From Gemmatimonadales bacterium UBA4456 (GTDB lineage Bacteria; Gemmatimonadota; Gemmatimonadetes; Longimicrobiales; Gaopeijiaceae): a stretch of 34,796 nucleotides of DNA. The notes beneath the pieces were generated by a model. The model was not told where the DNA came from, did no database searches, and saw nothing but the letters and a program-made list of their open reading frames with translations. The stretch is taken from positions 8,327-43,122 of the forward strand of contig DGOW01000061.1 in assembly GCA_002390225.1 (NCBI GenBank). Direction: 5' to 3'. Of this stretch, positions 1-6,554 are shown one piece after another. The stretch's first letter is position 1. Each line of letters opens with the position of its first letter. The translations under genes and the position numbers were made by a program.

Positions 1-1182
1 ACGACGAAGCAGGAGTTTCTGAAGGACGATCCGGTCCGGTTGGTCGGCCCGGAGGGGTCTGACGTACGTGGCGACTACGAGGCGATGCTTTCCTGCGCTT
101 GGGGCCGTCCGAGCGACGCCTTCGGAAAGATGTTCACGAAGTACGATGGCCCCACGCAGTGCCCGCGCCTTCCAGGTCCTCCGTACCACTTCGTAAGCAG
201 CGTGGTGTCTGTCGATGTTGCGCCGGGCTCTGCGCCCAACGAAGGGATTCTGGTCTCGACGTTCGAGGTTGAGCCGGACGCATGGTATTTCGAGGAGGGC
301 CAGGGGCTTATGCCCTTCGCGATCATCGTCGAGGGTCTTCTTCAACCGTGTGGCTGGTTCGCATCGTACTGCAACTTCTTCAAGGACACGGAAGGCGATG
401 TCGCCTTCCGGAACCTGGACGGAGAGAACTGCATCCTGCACCGGCCCATCACGCGGGATATGGGCACGCTGACCCTGACCACGAAGCTCACCCGCTTCGC
501 GAAAGCGGGTGGTACGAGCATCGTCTTCTTCGATGTCCTGTGCGAAAATGAAGATGGCCCGGTCATGACGTTGGAGACCGCCTTCGGGTTCTTCGACCCA
601 CTGATCCTCGAAGATCAGCGAGGCTTGCCCATGACGGACGAAATGCGGACACGGAGGGATGCAAAATCGCCTGTCCCCGAGATGTCGCTGCTGGATGGCG
701 GGGGCGAACTCGCGCATCTGCCGGGCATGGAGAGCGGCGCCATGCGGATGCTCGATAAGGTCACGGGATTCTGGGAAGATGGGGGAGAGGCCGGTCTTGG
801 CAGTATCCGGACGTGGCAGCAGATCCACTACGATGCGTGGTACTTCAAGGCCCACTTCTACGAAGATCCGGTGCAGCCGGGGTCACTCGGTCTCGAAGCA
901 TTGATCCAGTCGGCGCGGGCGCTGGTCCACATGAAGGGGTGGCTGGATGGCCTCCAGAACCCGGTGTGGGAGCATCCAATCGTCGGCTTTCCGCTGGCAT
1001 GGAAGTACCGTGGCCAGGTGGTACCAAAGCGTGATGAGGTCACTACGGAGGTCGAGGTGCTGAAGGTCGACATCGTCGAAGGCGAGTCGGTCACGGTCGA
1101 GATTTTCGGTACCCAGTGGGTCGATGGACTCCGGATCTATGAAGTGCCCTCGTTCGCCGTCCGCGTGCGGGCAGGGGACTGA
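1..1182 (+). CDS. PUFA synthase-like megasynthase, C-terminal tandem FabA-type dehydratase domains (5' partial)
   Basis: The frame is open from the first base of the window, so this is the last 393 residues of a longer protein. Two FabA-like hotdog domains follow each other. The second (about bases 800-1170) carries AHFYEDPVQPGSLGLEAL, matching the FabA active-site segment around its catalytic His, with Glu where E. coli FabA has Asp. It ends with a FabA-like strand pair (YRGQVVP ... WVDGLRIYEVPSFAVRV). The first domain (about bases 230-600) has the equivalent DAWYFEEG...MPFAIIVEGLLQPCGW but no histidine, so it is probably non-catalytic or structural. Tandem FabA domains are typical of PfaC-type subunits of polyunsaturated fatty acid synthases, where they dehydrate or isomerise ACP-bound 3-hydroxyacyl chains. 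A phosphopantetheinyl transferase 11 nt downstream fits this. Other FabA-containing type I synthases are possible because the upstream domains are outside the window. Confidence 0.8.
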   Translation, partial: TTKQEFLKDDPVRLVGPEGSDVRGDYEAMLSCAWGRPSDAFGKMFTKYDGPTQCPRLPGPPYHFVSSVVSVDVAPGSAPNEGILVSTFEVEPDAWYFEEGQGLMPFAIIVEGLLQPCGWFASYCNFFKDTEGDVAFRNLDGENCILHRPITRDMGTLTLTTKLTRFAKAGGTSIVFFDVLCENEDGPVMTLETAFGFFDPLILEDQRGLPMTDEMRTRRDAKSPVPEMSLLDGGGELAHLPGMESGAMRMLDKVTGFWEDGGEAGLGSIRTWQQIHYDAWYFKAHFYEDPVQPGSLGLEALIQSARALVHMKGWLDGLQNPVWEHPIVGFPLAWKYRGQVVPKRDEVTTEVEVLKVDIVEGESVTVEIFGTQWVDGLRIYEVPSFAVRVRAGD

Positions 1183-1193
1183 CGGATCCGGAA

Positions 1194-1946
1194 GTGACCG
1201 GCACGCGGGCTTCAGGGCTGTCGTACGACATCAATCCTGGATCTCCGCACGTGTGGTTAGTGCAAGTCGAGTCGCCAGCATTCCTTGATCTGGGTGCTCG
1301 TTCGGATCTGGTCGCCGAGGGTCTGGTGTCCGCGGAAGACGAGGCTCGAGCGGCGGGCTTTCTCGATGCGACAAGCGGCACGAAGCTGCGTGCTCGTCGG
1401 GTGATCCTTCGCATGATCCTCGGGCAATACCTTGAGTGCGGTGCAGCCGACGTGGGCATCGTCACAGCGCCGGGCGGTAAGCCCGTTCTGCTTCCAAGGT
1501 CACTTGGTTCATCGACTTATGCGTTTTCGGTCGGTCATTCCGGCGACCTGTACGCCGTCGCGATTGGACGCTGTTCGAGTCTCGGTCTGGACATCGAGCA
1601 TCTCCGATCTGTACCCCGTGCGATCGCGATCGCAGATCGGTGGTTCGGGCGAGACGAAGCGGCCAGGCTGCAGTCGCTCGATGGTGATGAGCTGGATCGG
1701 GCGTTCATGGAGCTCTGGACGGACAAGGAAGCGTTGGCCAAGCGCCACGGAGCCGGACTGAGGCTGATGCATGGACAGGCCGATGCGCCTGAGGTACACA
1801 GTGAGCTCGACGTGGAACGAGAGCGAAACCAAAGCCGGCTCGTTCGACTCCTTACGGAGGATCGCTACGTTGGCGCGGTCGCCAGCTCCGAACCGTTGTC
1901 GGACATCGATGTCGTCAAAGAAGGAGACCCACGTTGGATCATCTAG
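1194..1946 (+). CDS. 4'-phosphopantetheinyl transferase, Sfp type
   Basis: 250 residues, about the usual length for Sfp/EntD-type enzymes, which move the 4'-phosphopantetheine arm of CoA onto a serine of carrier proteins. The motifs are in order: GGKPVLLP (about 94-101), FSVGHSGD (111-118), GLDIE (131-135, with the Mg-binding Asp133 and Glu135) and WTDKEALAKRHGAGL (175-189, with Glu179 and Lys183). The GTG start lies 11 nt after the megasynthase stop, and the 3' end overlaps the next gene by 13 nt, so it is co-transcribed. The obvious substrate is the tandem ACP region of the adjoining PUFA-type synthase, as with PfaE in other pfa clusters (inference from position). The GTG start has only a weak purine stretch before it; no better start gives a complete N-terminal half. 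Confidence 0.9.
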   Translation: MTGTRASGLSYDINPGSPHVWLVQVESPAFLDLGARSDLVAEGLVSAEDEARAAGFLDATSGTKLRARRVILRMILGQYLECGAADVGIVTAPGGKPVLLPRSLGSSTYAFSVGHSGDLYAVAIGRCSSLGLDIEHLRSVPRAIAIADRWFGRDEAARLQSLDGDELDRAFMELWTDKEALAKRHGAGLRLMHGQADAPEVHSELDVERERNQSRLVRLLTEDRYVGAVASSEPLSDIDVVKEGDPRWII

Positions 1947-2548
1947 TCTTCGCTGCCCCCGATCTCGAGGAGGGGGTGCGTCACGTTGAGACACTCCTGG
2001 GCGTCGAGATGTCCCTCGGGGGACGTCACGCCGGCTTCGGAACAAGAAACCGCCTCATCGGATTCGGGCCTCATAACTATATGGAGGTCGTCAGCTTCGA
2101 TCCGGATCAGCCGGCCCCGGATCGCCCACGGTGGTTCGGGCTTGATACCCTGGAGACACCGCGTCTGGTGACATGGTGTGCCGCCGTCACCGATCTCGAC
2201 GATCTCGTGGCACGAGCGCGGGCAGTGGGTGTCGACCTTGGCGAGCCGATGAGCGGGAGTCGACGTCGGGAGGACGGCAGTCGACTGGCTTGGCGCATGA
2301 CCGATCCGTGGGCTGAACGCGCTGGTGGTGTTATTCCCTTCTTCATCGACTGGGGCAACACGCCTCATCCTGGAACGATCCTGCCTGCGTCGTGCTCTTT
2401 TCGGAAGATTCGTGCCGAGCACCCCGATGCTGAGCGTGTGGGTGAGTGCTGCAGGATTCTCGGACTCGACGTCGATGTCGCACCCGGCAACGAAGCGCGC
2501 CTCATCGCGACATTGGATACGCCTAACGGAGTTGTGGACCTCTCATGA
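1934..2548 (+). CDS. VOC superfamily / glyoxalase-like domain protein
   Basis: 204 residues. The start MDHLVFAAPDLEEGV, followed by a strand ending in NYMEVVSFDPDQP, is the pattern of the glyoxalase-like domain of the vicinal oxygen chelate superfamily (beta-alpha-beta-beta-beta units, often metal-binding). His3 and the Glu of YMEVV sit where such proteins usually place metal ligands. The start is TTG at 1934, supported by an AAGGAG at 1921-1926 with 7 nt spacing, inside the end of the PPTase gene. Its stop overlaps the asparaginase ATG (ATGA). The substrate cannot be read from sequence. Its place in the operon makes a role in modifying or detoxifying a lipid-pathway intermediate conceivable, but nothing shows that. 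Confidence 0.75.
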   Translation: MDHLVFAAPDLEEGVRHVETLLGVEMSLGGRHAGFGTRNRLIGFGPHNYMEVVSFDPDQPAPDRPRWFGLDTLETPRLVTWCAAVTDLDDLVARARAVGVDLGEPMSGSRRREDGSRLAWRMTDPWAERAGGVIPFFIDWGNTPHPGTILPASCSFRKIRAEHPDAERVGECCRILGLDVDVAPGNEARLIATLDTPNGVVDLS

Positions 2549-3600
2549 CTCGACACACACTCCTATACGTCTCGCTCCTATGCCTCCTCTCGCTCGCCCT
2601 CGCCCCACCGGCGCAGGCACAGCAACTCCCTCGTGTCGTCGTGCTCGCAACTGGTGGGACGATCGCGAGCACGTACGATGAGGCGACCGGAGCGCTTCGT
2701 GCCGCGCTCACAGGGGAAGAGGTCGTCGCAGCGGTGGAGGGCTTGTCCGAGATTGCGCGCGTCTCGGTGGAGCAGGTCGCCAACGTGAACAGCCGCGACA
2801 TGACACCTGTGATCTGGCTCGATCTGGCAGCAAGGGCGAATACGCTGCTGGCGGAATCGGATGTCGCTGGCATCGTGGTAACCCACGGGACAGATACTCT
2901 GGAGGAGACGGCCTACTTCCTCGACCTCGTCGTGGAGAGTGTTAAGCCGATCGTCGTCGTGGGTGCGCAAAGAGCACCGACCAATTCCGACACCGACGGA
3001 CCGAGGAACATGCTGAATGCGGTACGGGTGGTGGTGTCGGAGGAGGCGGTCGGGATGGGCACCATGGTCGTCATGAACGGACAGATCAACGCAGCTCGTG
3101 AAGTGACGAAGACGAACACTCTGGACGTCGAAACCTTCCAGACGCTCGACTTTGGCCTGCTGGGCGTAGCTGACGTGGAAGCGGTCCGCTTCTATCGAGC
3201 ACCTATGCGGCGGCAGACGATCAGCCTGCCGTCTGAGGCGAAGCTTCCCAATGTGGTCATCCTGTCGGAATACGCCGGCTCAGACGGCCGTATGCTCGAG
3301 CTTCTGCTGGAGGAAGGCGAGGTAGATGGTGTGGTCGTGGCCGGGCTGGGGCTGGCACATGTGAGCTCACCGACACTCGAGGTCCTGAGGAAAGTCCGGG
3401 CCGCGGATCTCCCGGTCGTGGTCGCGTCGCGAGTACCGACGGGGCGGATCGTACCCCTTTACGGCAACAACATCGATCTGCTCGACATCGGAGCGGTCCA
3501 GGCGGACAACCTCTCTCCGTGGAAGGCACGTGTACTTCTCATGGTGGCGATGACGCGGACCAAGGACGTAGAACAGCTGCGAGCGTATTTCAACCGGTGA
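2545..3600 (+). CDS. ansB: L-asparaginase, type II (exported)
   Basis: 351 residues: a signal peptide (about 1-25, ending AQAQ) and then a full-length asparaginase similar throughout to E. coli AnsB. It hydrolyses L-asparagine to aspartate and ammonia in the periplasm. Visible catalytic motifs are ATGGTIAS (36-42, nucleophile Thr39), NSRDM (substrate Ser), THGTDTLEETAYF (second Thr and Asp) and EVTKTNT (the Lys of the second catalytic triad). The family's DGP signature is present in TDGPRN, and the C-terminal VPTG and KARVLLM segments are also there. The ATG overlaps the stop of the VOC gene by 4 nt, and its own TGA overlaps the GTG of the next gene, so it is a middle gene of a tightly coupled operon. 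Its link to the lipid genes is unexplained. Confidence 0.95.
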   Translation: MTRHTLLYVSLLCLLSLALAPPAQAQQLPRVVVLATGGTIASTYDEATGALRAALTGEEVVAAVEGLSEIARVSVEQVANVNSRDMTPVIWLDLAARANTLLAESDVAGIVVTHGTDTLEETAYFLDLVVESVKPIVVVGAQRAPTNSDTDGPRNMLNAVRVVVSEEAVGMGTMVVMNGQINAAREVTKTNTLDVETFQTLDFGLLGVADVEAVRFYRAPMRRQTISLPSEAKLPNVVILSEYAGSDGRMLELLLEEGEVDGVVVAGLGLAHVSSPTLEVLRKVRAADLPVVVASRVPTGRIVPLYGNNIDLLDIGAVQADNLSPWKARVLLMVAMTRTKDVEQLRAYFNR

Positions 3601-4898
3601 GCGGCTCGGTGCAAGACGTCGATCGACTGATCGACGCACTGGGCGCCGTGTTGAAGGGGGACGCGCGCCGCAGGATCGTCCATGCCGCAACCGAACGAGG
3701 GATTGCTCGGGACTGGCTGACGCGTCTCAAGTCTCAGATGGAGTTACATACGCTTCGCGCTGGAGATGAGATCCACGACCTCGGCCAGCTGGTGGCTCGC
3801 CTTGACGACCGGACCTGGGATGACGGATTCAAGGTGCTCCATGCGTGGAACCATCAGACGCATCGCTTCACTGATGATATCGTGCCTGTCCTGATGATCG
3901 ACTTTCTCGATCGCGTCGAAGCACCCGCTTTGGCGGGCGATGATGAGGCTGGGCGGACCACGATCGCCATCCTGCTGGACTACTACCTCCTGCACCTACT
4001 CGCGCTGTGTGCGATGCGGGTGTGGGATTCGGACAGCCCCACCGGGACACTGAAGCGGCTGACAGGTCTGGTCGCGCACCTGCAGGGGGAGGATGGTAGC
4101 GGGCACCATTTCGTTGCCGATGCCGAGACGCTGCTGATCTACGCCTTATCGCAATTCCACCCCGAGGAGCGAGCGTACGATCAGGTCATTCACAAGGTAC
4201 GCCGTCTCGAAGGCGATCATCAGGTCGAATTCGCCCGGGTGAGCGCGGCTGTCCTGAGTGCCCATCTGCGATGGGGATTCTGGCTCATGTACGAGCGAGA
4301 CCCCGTGAAGATGAGACGAGACAACGTCGGTGATTATCCCTGGTTACTGAACTCTGTCCTGACGTTGGCTCGCGCGTTCGCGTCCTCTCTTCAGGCAGGT
4401 GAAAGCGCTGAAGTGCGCGGTCCTGTCACGCAGTCCCTGCTTCAGGGGCTGGCGGCTGATCCGTATGCATTCACTGGCTCACCGCCGCCTTCGCTCGTGG
4501 AGTATGCTGACGAGTATGCCGAGTTGCTCGACATCCTCCGCTCGCATCTTGATGCGGTTCTCGGCGAGTTTGACGCGCAGAAACCGGAAAAGACTCGATA
4601 TGCGCCGCTGGCCCTCCACTTCAATTTTCCGCACAACACGCTCGTCGCTGTCGTGACCATGGCACTGCTGGAGGGGCGGCCCCAGCCGCTGACCCTGAAC
4701 GACCTCTTCGTACCCGAGTTCGAGACGGGTGTCGAGGAGACACAGGAACGCCTGGCTCGAAACCTTATGGCCTTCTCGCGGGGGAGTCCGGATCGGTTAG
4801 GCTATCGTGGTGCGATGCTGGTCGCCTACGATCCGCTTTCAGGGCTCAGGTCGTTTACGATGACCCGAGACACGCTCCGGAAGGGACTGGGCGCTTAG
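3597..4898 (+). CDS. Unrecognised 433-residue helical protein
   Basis: I do not recognise a family. The start is GTG at 3597, which overlaps the asparaginase TGA (GTGA), so translation is probably coupled; no separate Shine-Dalgarno is visible. The protein has no signal peptide. It looks mostly helical, with hydrophobic stretches such as ILLDYYLLHLLALCAM (about 126-141), which may be buried helices rather than membrane spans. It is rich in His, Trp and Tyr. Striking segments are SQFHPEERAYDQVIHKV, HLRWGFWLMYERDPVKMR, DNVGDYPWLLNSV and HFNFPHNTLVAVVTMALLEG. Base composition and codon use match the neighbours, so it is a native, selected gene. Last gene of the operon; function unknown. Confidence 0.85.
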   Translation: MSGSVQDVDRLIDALGAVLKGDARRRIVHAATERGIARDWLTRLKSQMELHTLRAGDEIHDLGQLVARLDDRTWDDGFKVLHAWNHQTHRFTDDIVPVLMIDFLDRVEAPALAGDDEAGRTTIAILLDYYLLHLLALCAMRVWDSDSPTGTLKRLTGLVAHLQGEDGSGHHFVADAETLLIYALSQFHPEERAYDQVIHKVRRLEGDHQVEFARVSAAVLSAHLRWGFWLMYERDPVKMRRDNVGDYPWLLNSVLTLARAFASSLQAGESAEVRGPVTQSLLQGLAADPYAFTGSPPPSLVEYADEYAELLDILRSHLDAVLGEFDAQKPEKTRYAPLALHFNFPHNTLVAVVTMALLEGRPQPLTLNDLFVPEFETGVEETQERLARNLMAFSRGSPDRLGYRGAMLVAYDPLSGLRSFTMTRDTLRKGLGA

Positions 4899-4899
4899 T

Positions 4900-5606
4900 C
4901 TCCTGGCGACCCGATCCGCACACCCGGACGCTGGCAGATCTACGACGTGCTGAAGACCCCGGTCGACGCGGTATCGGACCCGACCCTGGATTGTGCTGGG
5001 CTCAGTTTGGATCTGCATCGTACGGTACCGGACCGCCTCGTGGAGCATCACGTCTGCCAGCTTGATGACGGCGGGGTCCTCTAATCCCAGGCTCGTGAGC
5101 AGTCTCTCTCCCTGGTTCGTAACGATCTGGAAGTCGCTCTGCGCCACACGTGCCACGAGAGTCTGGAGTGCGTTTTTCGGCGCTCGGGCAGGTGCGTATG
5201 CACCGTCGGTGGCCTAGGCCAGAGCCGTCGGGCTTACCAACATGAAGACCGACTGCCGACTCGTAAGGGACACGATCTCCTTATGGGCCGATCGGTTGGA
5301 TGGGTCCGATGTAGCGATGAGGATCGACGTCCCGTTTGCAGAGAGCGGAAAGATGCCATAACGCCTCGCGACGGACTCCGAGATGAGTTTGACCGACTGC
5401 GGATCTTACGCGCTGACGTCTGCGACACCGATACGGAAGTGACCTGCGACCTTCTGTGTGAACCGATCATCCTCGATTTTGACGGCCTTGACGACGTTCG
5501 GCCATGCCGCGCGGGTGGCTGAGATGTCCTGTCAGCGTGGGAAGTTCAGCTGCATGCCGGCATGAGACGCAACGTCTTTGAGCCAGTGGTTCGGATCTTC
5601 AGCCAT
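4900..5606 (-). pseudogene. Decayed GspE/PilB-type secretion ATPase, N-terminal remnant with three in-frame stops
   Basis: Read on the minus strand from an ATG at 5606, one frame gives a GspE/PilB-like N-terminal half without any frameshift, but it is broken by TGA (5532-5534), TAA (5406-5408) and TAG (5214-5216). Recognisable pieces are an MshEN-like domain (FTQKVAGHFRIGVADV; SVARRYGIFPLSANGTSI; ASPTALA-like VSPTALA just before the TAG) and the start of the ATPase N2 domain (EDPAVIKLADVMLHEAVR, then GRVRYRVDRGLQHVVDLP, ending near 4932). The usual ASDIHIEP is degraded to TMQIQTEP. The Walker A, Asp-box and Walker B half is missing; similarity ends just before the stop of the plus-strand 433-residue gene. 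This is a truncated and decaying gene for a type II secretion or type IV pilus motor. Confidence 0.75.
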
Positions 5607-5659
5607 GTCCAAGTCGGGAGCAGAGGTGGTCGTTCGAAGTGCCCTTAAATACAGCAGCT

Positions 5660-6214
5660 TTAGATGGAGGGCGGACCATCCGGATGCAGGTCGCATTCGG
5701 GCGGCTGAAGCCGGGTCCACGACAAAGCGACGATGCGCCATCCGTCCGGGCCCGACATGAGATTTGCCGCGTCGACGCCGCAGTGGCTGAACGTCTCACC
5801 GACGTAGAAGTCGTACGGTGTCCAGATGGTCGCGAGCGATCCGTTCACCATGACGACGGGGTCCCACATGCGTTCGATGAGGGGCGTCTCGCTCGACGTG
5901 ATCCGAGAGGCCAGCCCGTCGAGAGTCGAGGAGCCGAAGCTCGTCTCTCCGTCGCGCGTCTCGGAGAAGTGCATGACAAGCGAGGGGTCCGTTACGGATC
6001 GTAGTAGGTCCTCGTCCCCCGTCTCTAGCGCGTCGAAGAGTGACTGAAGTGTCGCCTCAACCTCGGCCGCCTGCTGCGCGGACGGGCGGTAGGCGGCGAG
6101 CTCATCCGTACCCGGAGCAGACATGTTCATGTCCATCATGGCGGCATGCTCATCAGCACCGGTGCAGGCGACAGTAGCGAGAAGCAGGACGATTGGGGCC
6201 GCACGAAGCGTCAT
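5660..6214 (-). CDS. NTF2-like (SnoaL/DUF4440-type) lipoprotein
   Basis: 184 residues. A short signal peptide ends in the lipobox ATVAC (Cys17), so it is probably a lipid-anchored envelope protein. A Met/His patch (EHAAMMDMNM, 22-31) follows. The body has the pattern of NTF2/SnoaL-like cone folds: an N-terminal helix (AAEVEATLQSLFDALETGDEDLLRSV), then VMHFSETR, a MWDPVVMVNGSLATIWTPYDF strand pair, and a C-terminal HCGVDAANLMSGPDGWRIVALSWTR strand typical of the family. Such domains may be enzymes or ligand-binding; no catalytic function can be assigned. It is transcribed divergently from the PQQ dehydrogenase across a 340 bp gap. Confidence 0.8.
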   Translation of the reverse strand: MTLRAAPIVLLLATVACTGADEHAAMMDMNMSAPGTDELAAYRPSAQQAAEVEATLQSLFDALETGDEDLLRSVTDPSLVMHFSETRDGETSFGSSTLDGLASRITSSETPLIERMWDPVVMVNGSLATIWTPYDFYVGETFSHCGVDAANLMSGPDGWRIVALSWTRLQPPECDLHPDGPPSI

Positions 6215-6554
6215 GGTGGAGTCCAGGCGAAGAGATGAATCAATGGCGGAACATGCTCGGCTCCCGGGGGCTCATGTGCAAGTCCGATCCGAGGATTGGT
6301 TTGGAGTGGCGCGCGATCTCGACATCAATATCGGGGGCGAGCAGAGTCGGATGTGATGACCTGCCGGGCCATCAGGAGGCAGCTTCGACCGCTCTCCGGG
6401 CTCCGCCGAACCACGTGTTGTCACGCATCATGGCCCCTCTGGCGCGATTCAGAGGGGGCCGGCATTATGCCAAGCTTCCAGAAGTCGGTATCCGAAGGGA
6501 TACAGGCGCGGCGCTGTTTGCCCAAGCGTTTCCAGTGGATTGAGAGAGTTGAAC
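6215..6554. other. Divergent intergenic region
   Basis: This 340 bp stretch separates the minus-strand NTF2-like lipoprotein from the plus-strand PQQ dehydrogenase. No convincing coding frame is present. It must hold promoters for both genes, but I see no clear -35/-10 pair. The only distinct structures are the two adjacent inverted repeats at 6432-6471, listed separately. Confidence 0.5.
6432..6471. promoter_or_regulatory. Two adjacent inverted repeats upstream of the PQQ dehydrogenase
   Basis: GGCCCCTCTG (6432-6441) pairs with CAGAGGGGGCC (6450-6460) across an 8 nt loop, with one extra G. A perfect short palindrome, GGCATTATGCC (6461-6471), follows directly. There is no T-run, so this is a poor terminator. 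The position about 85-120 bp upstream of the start suits an operator or a structured leader. No regulator is identified. Confidence 0.35.
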
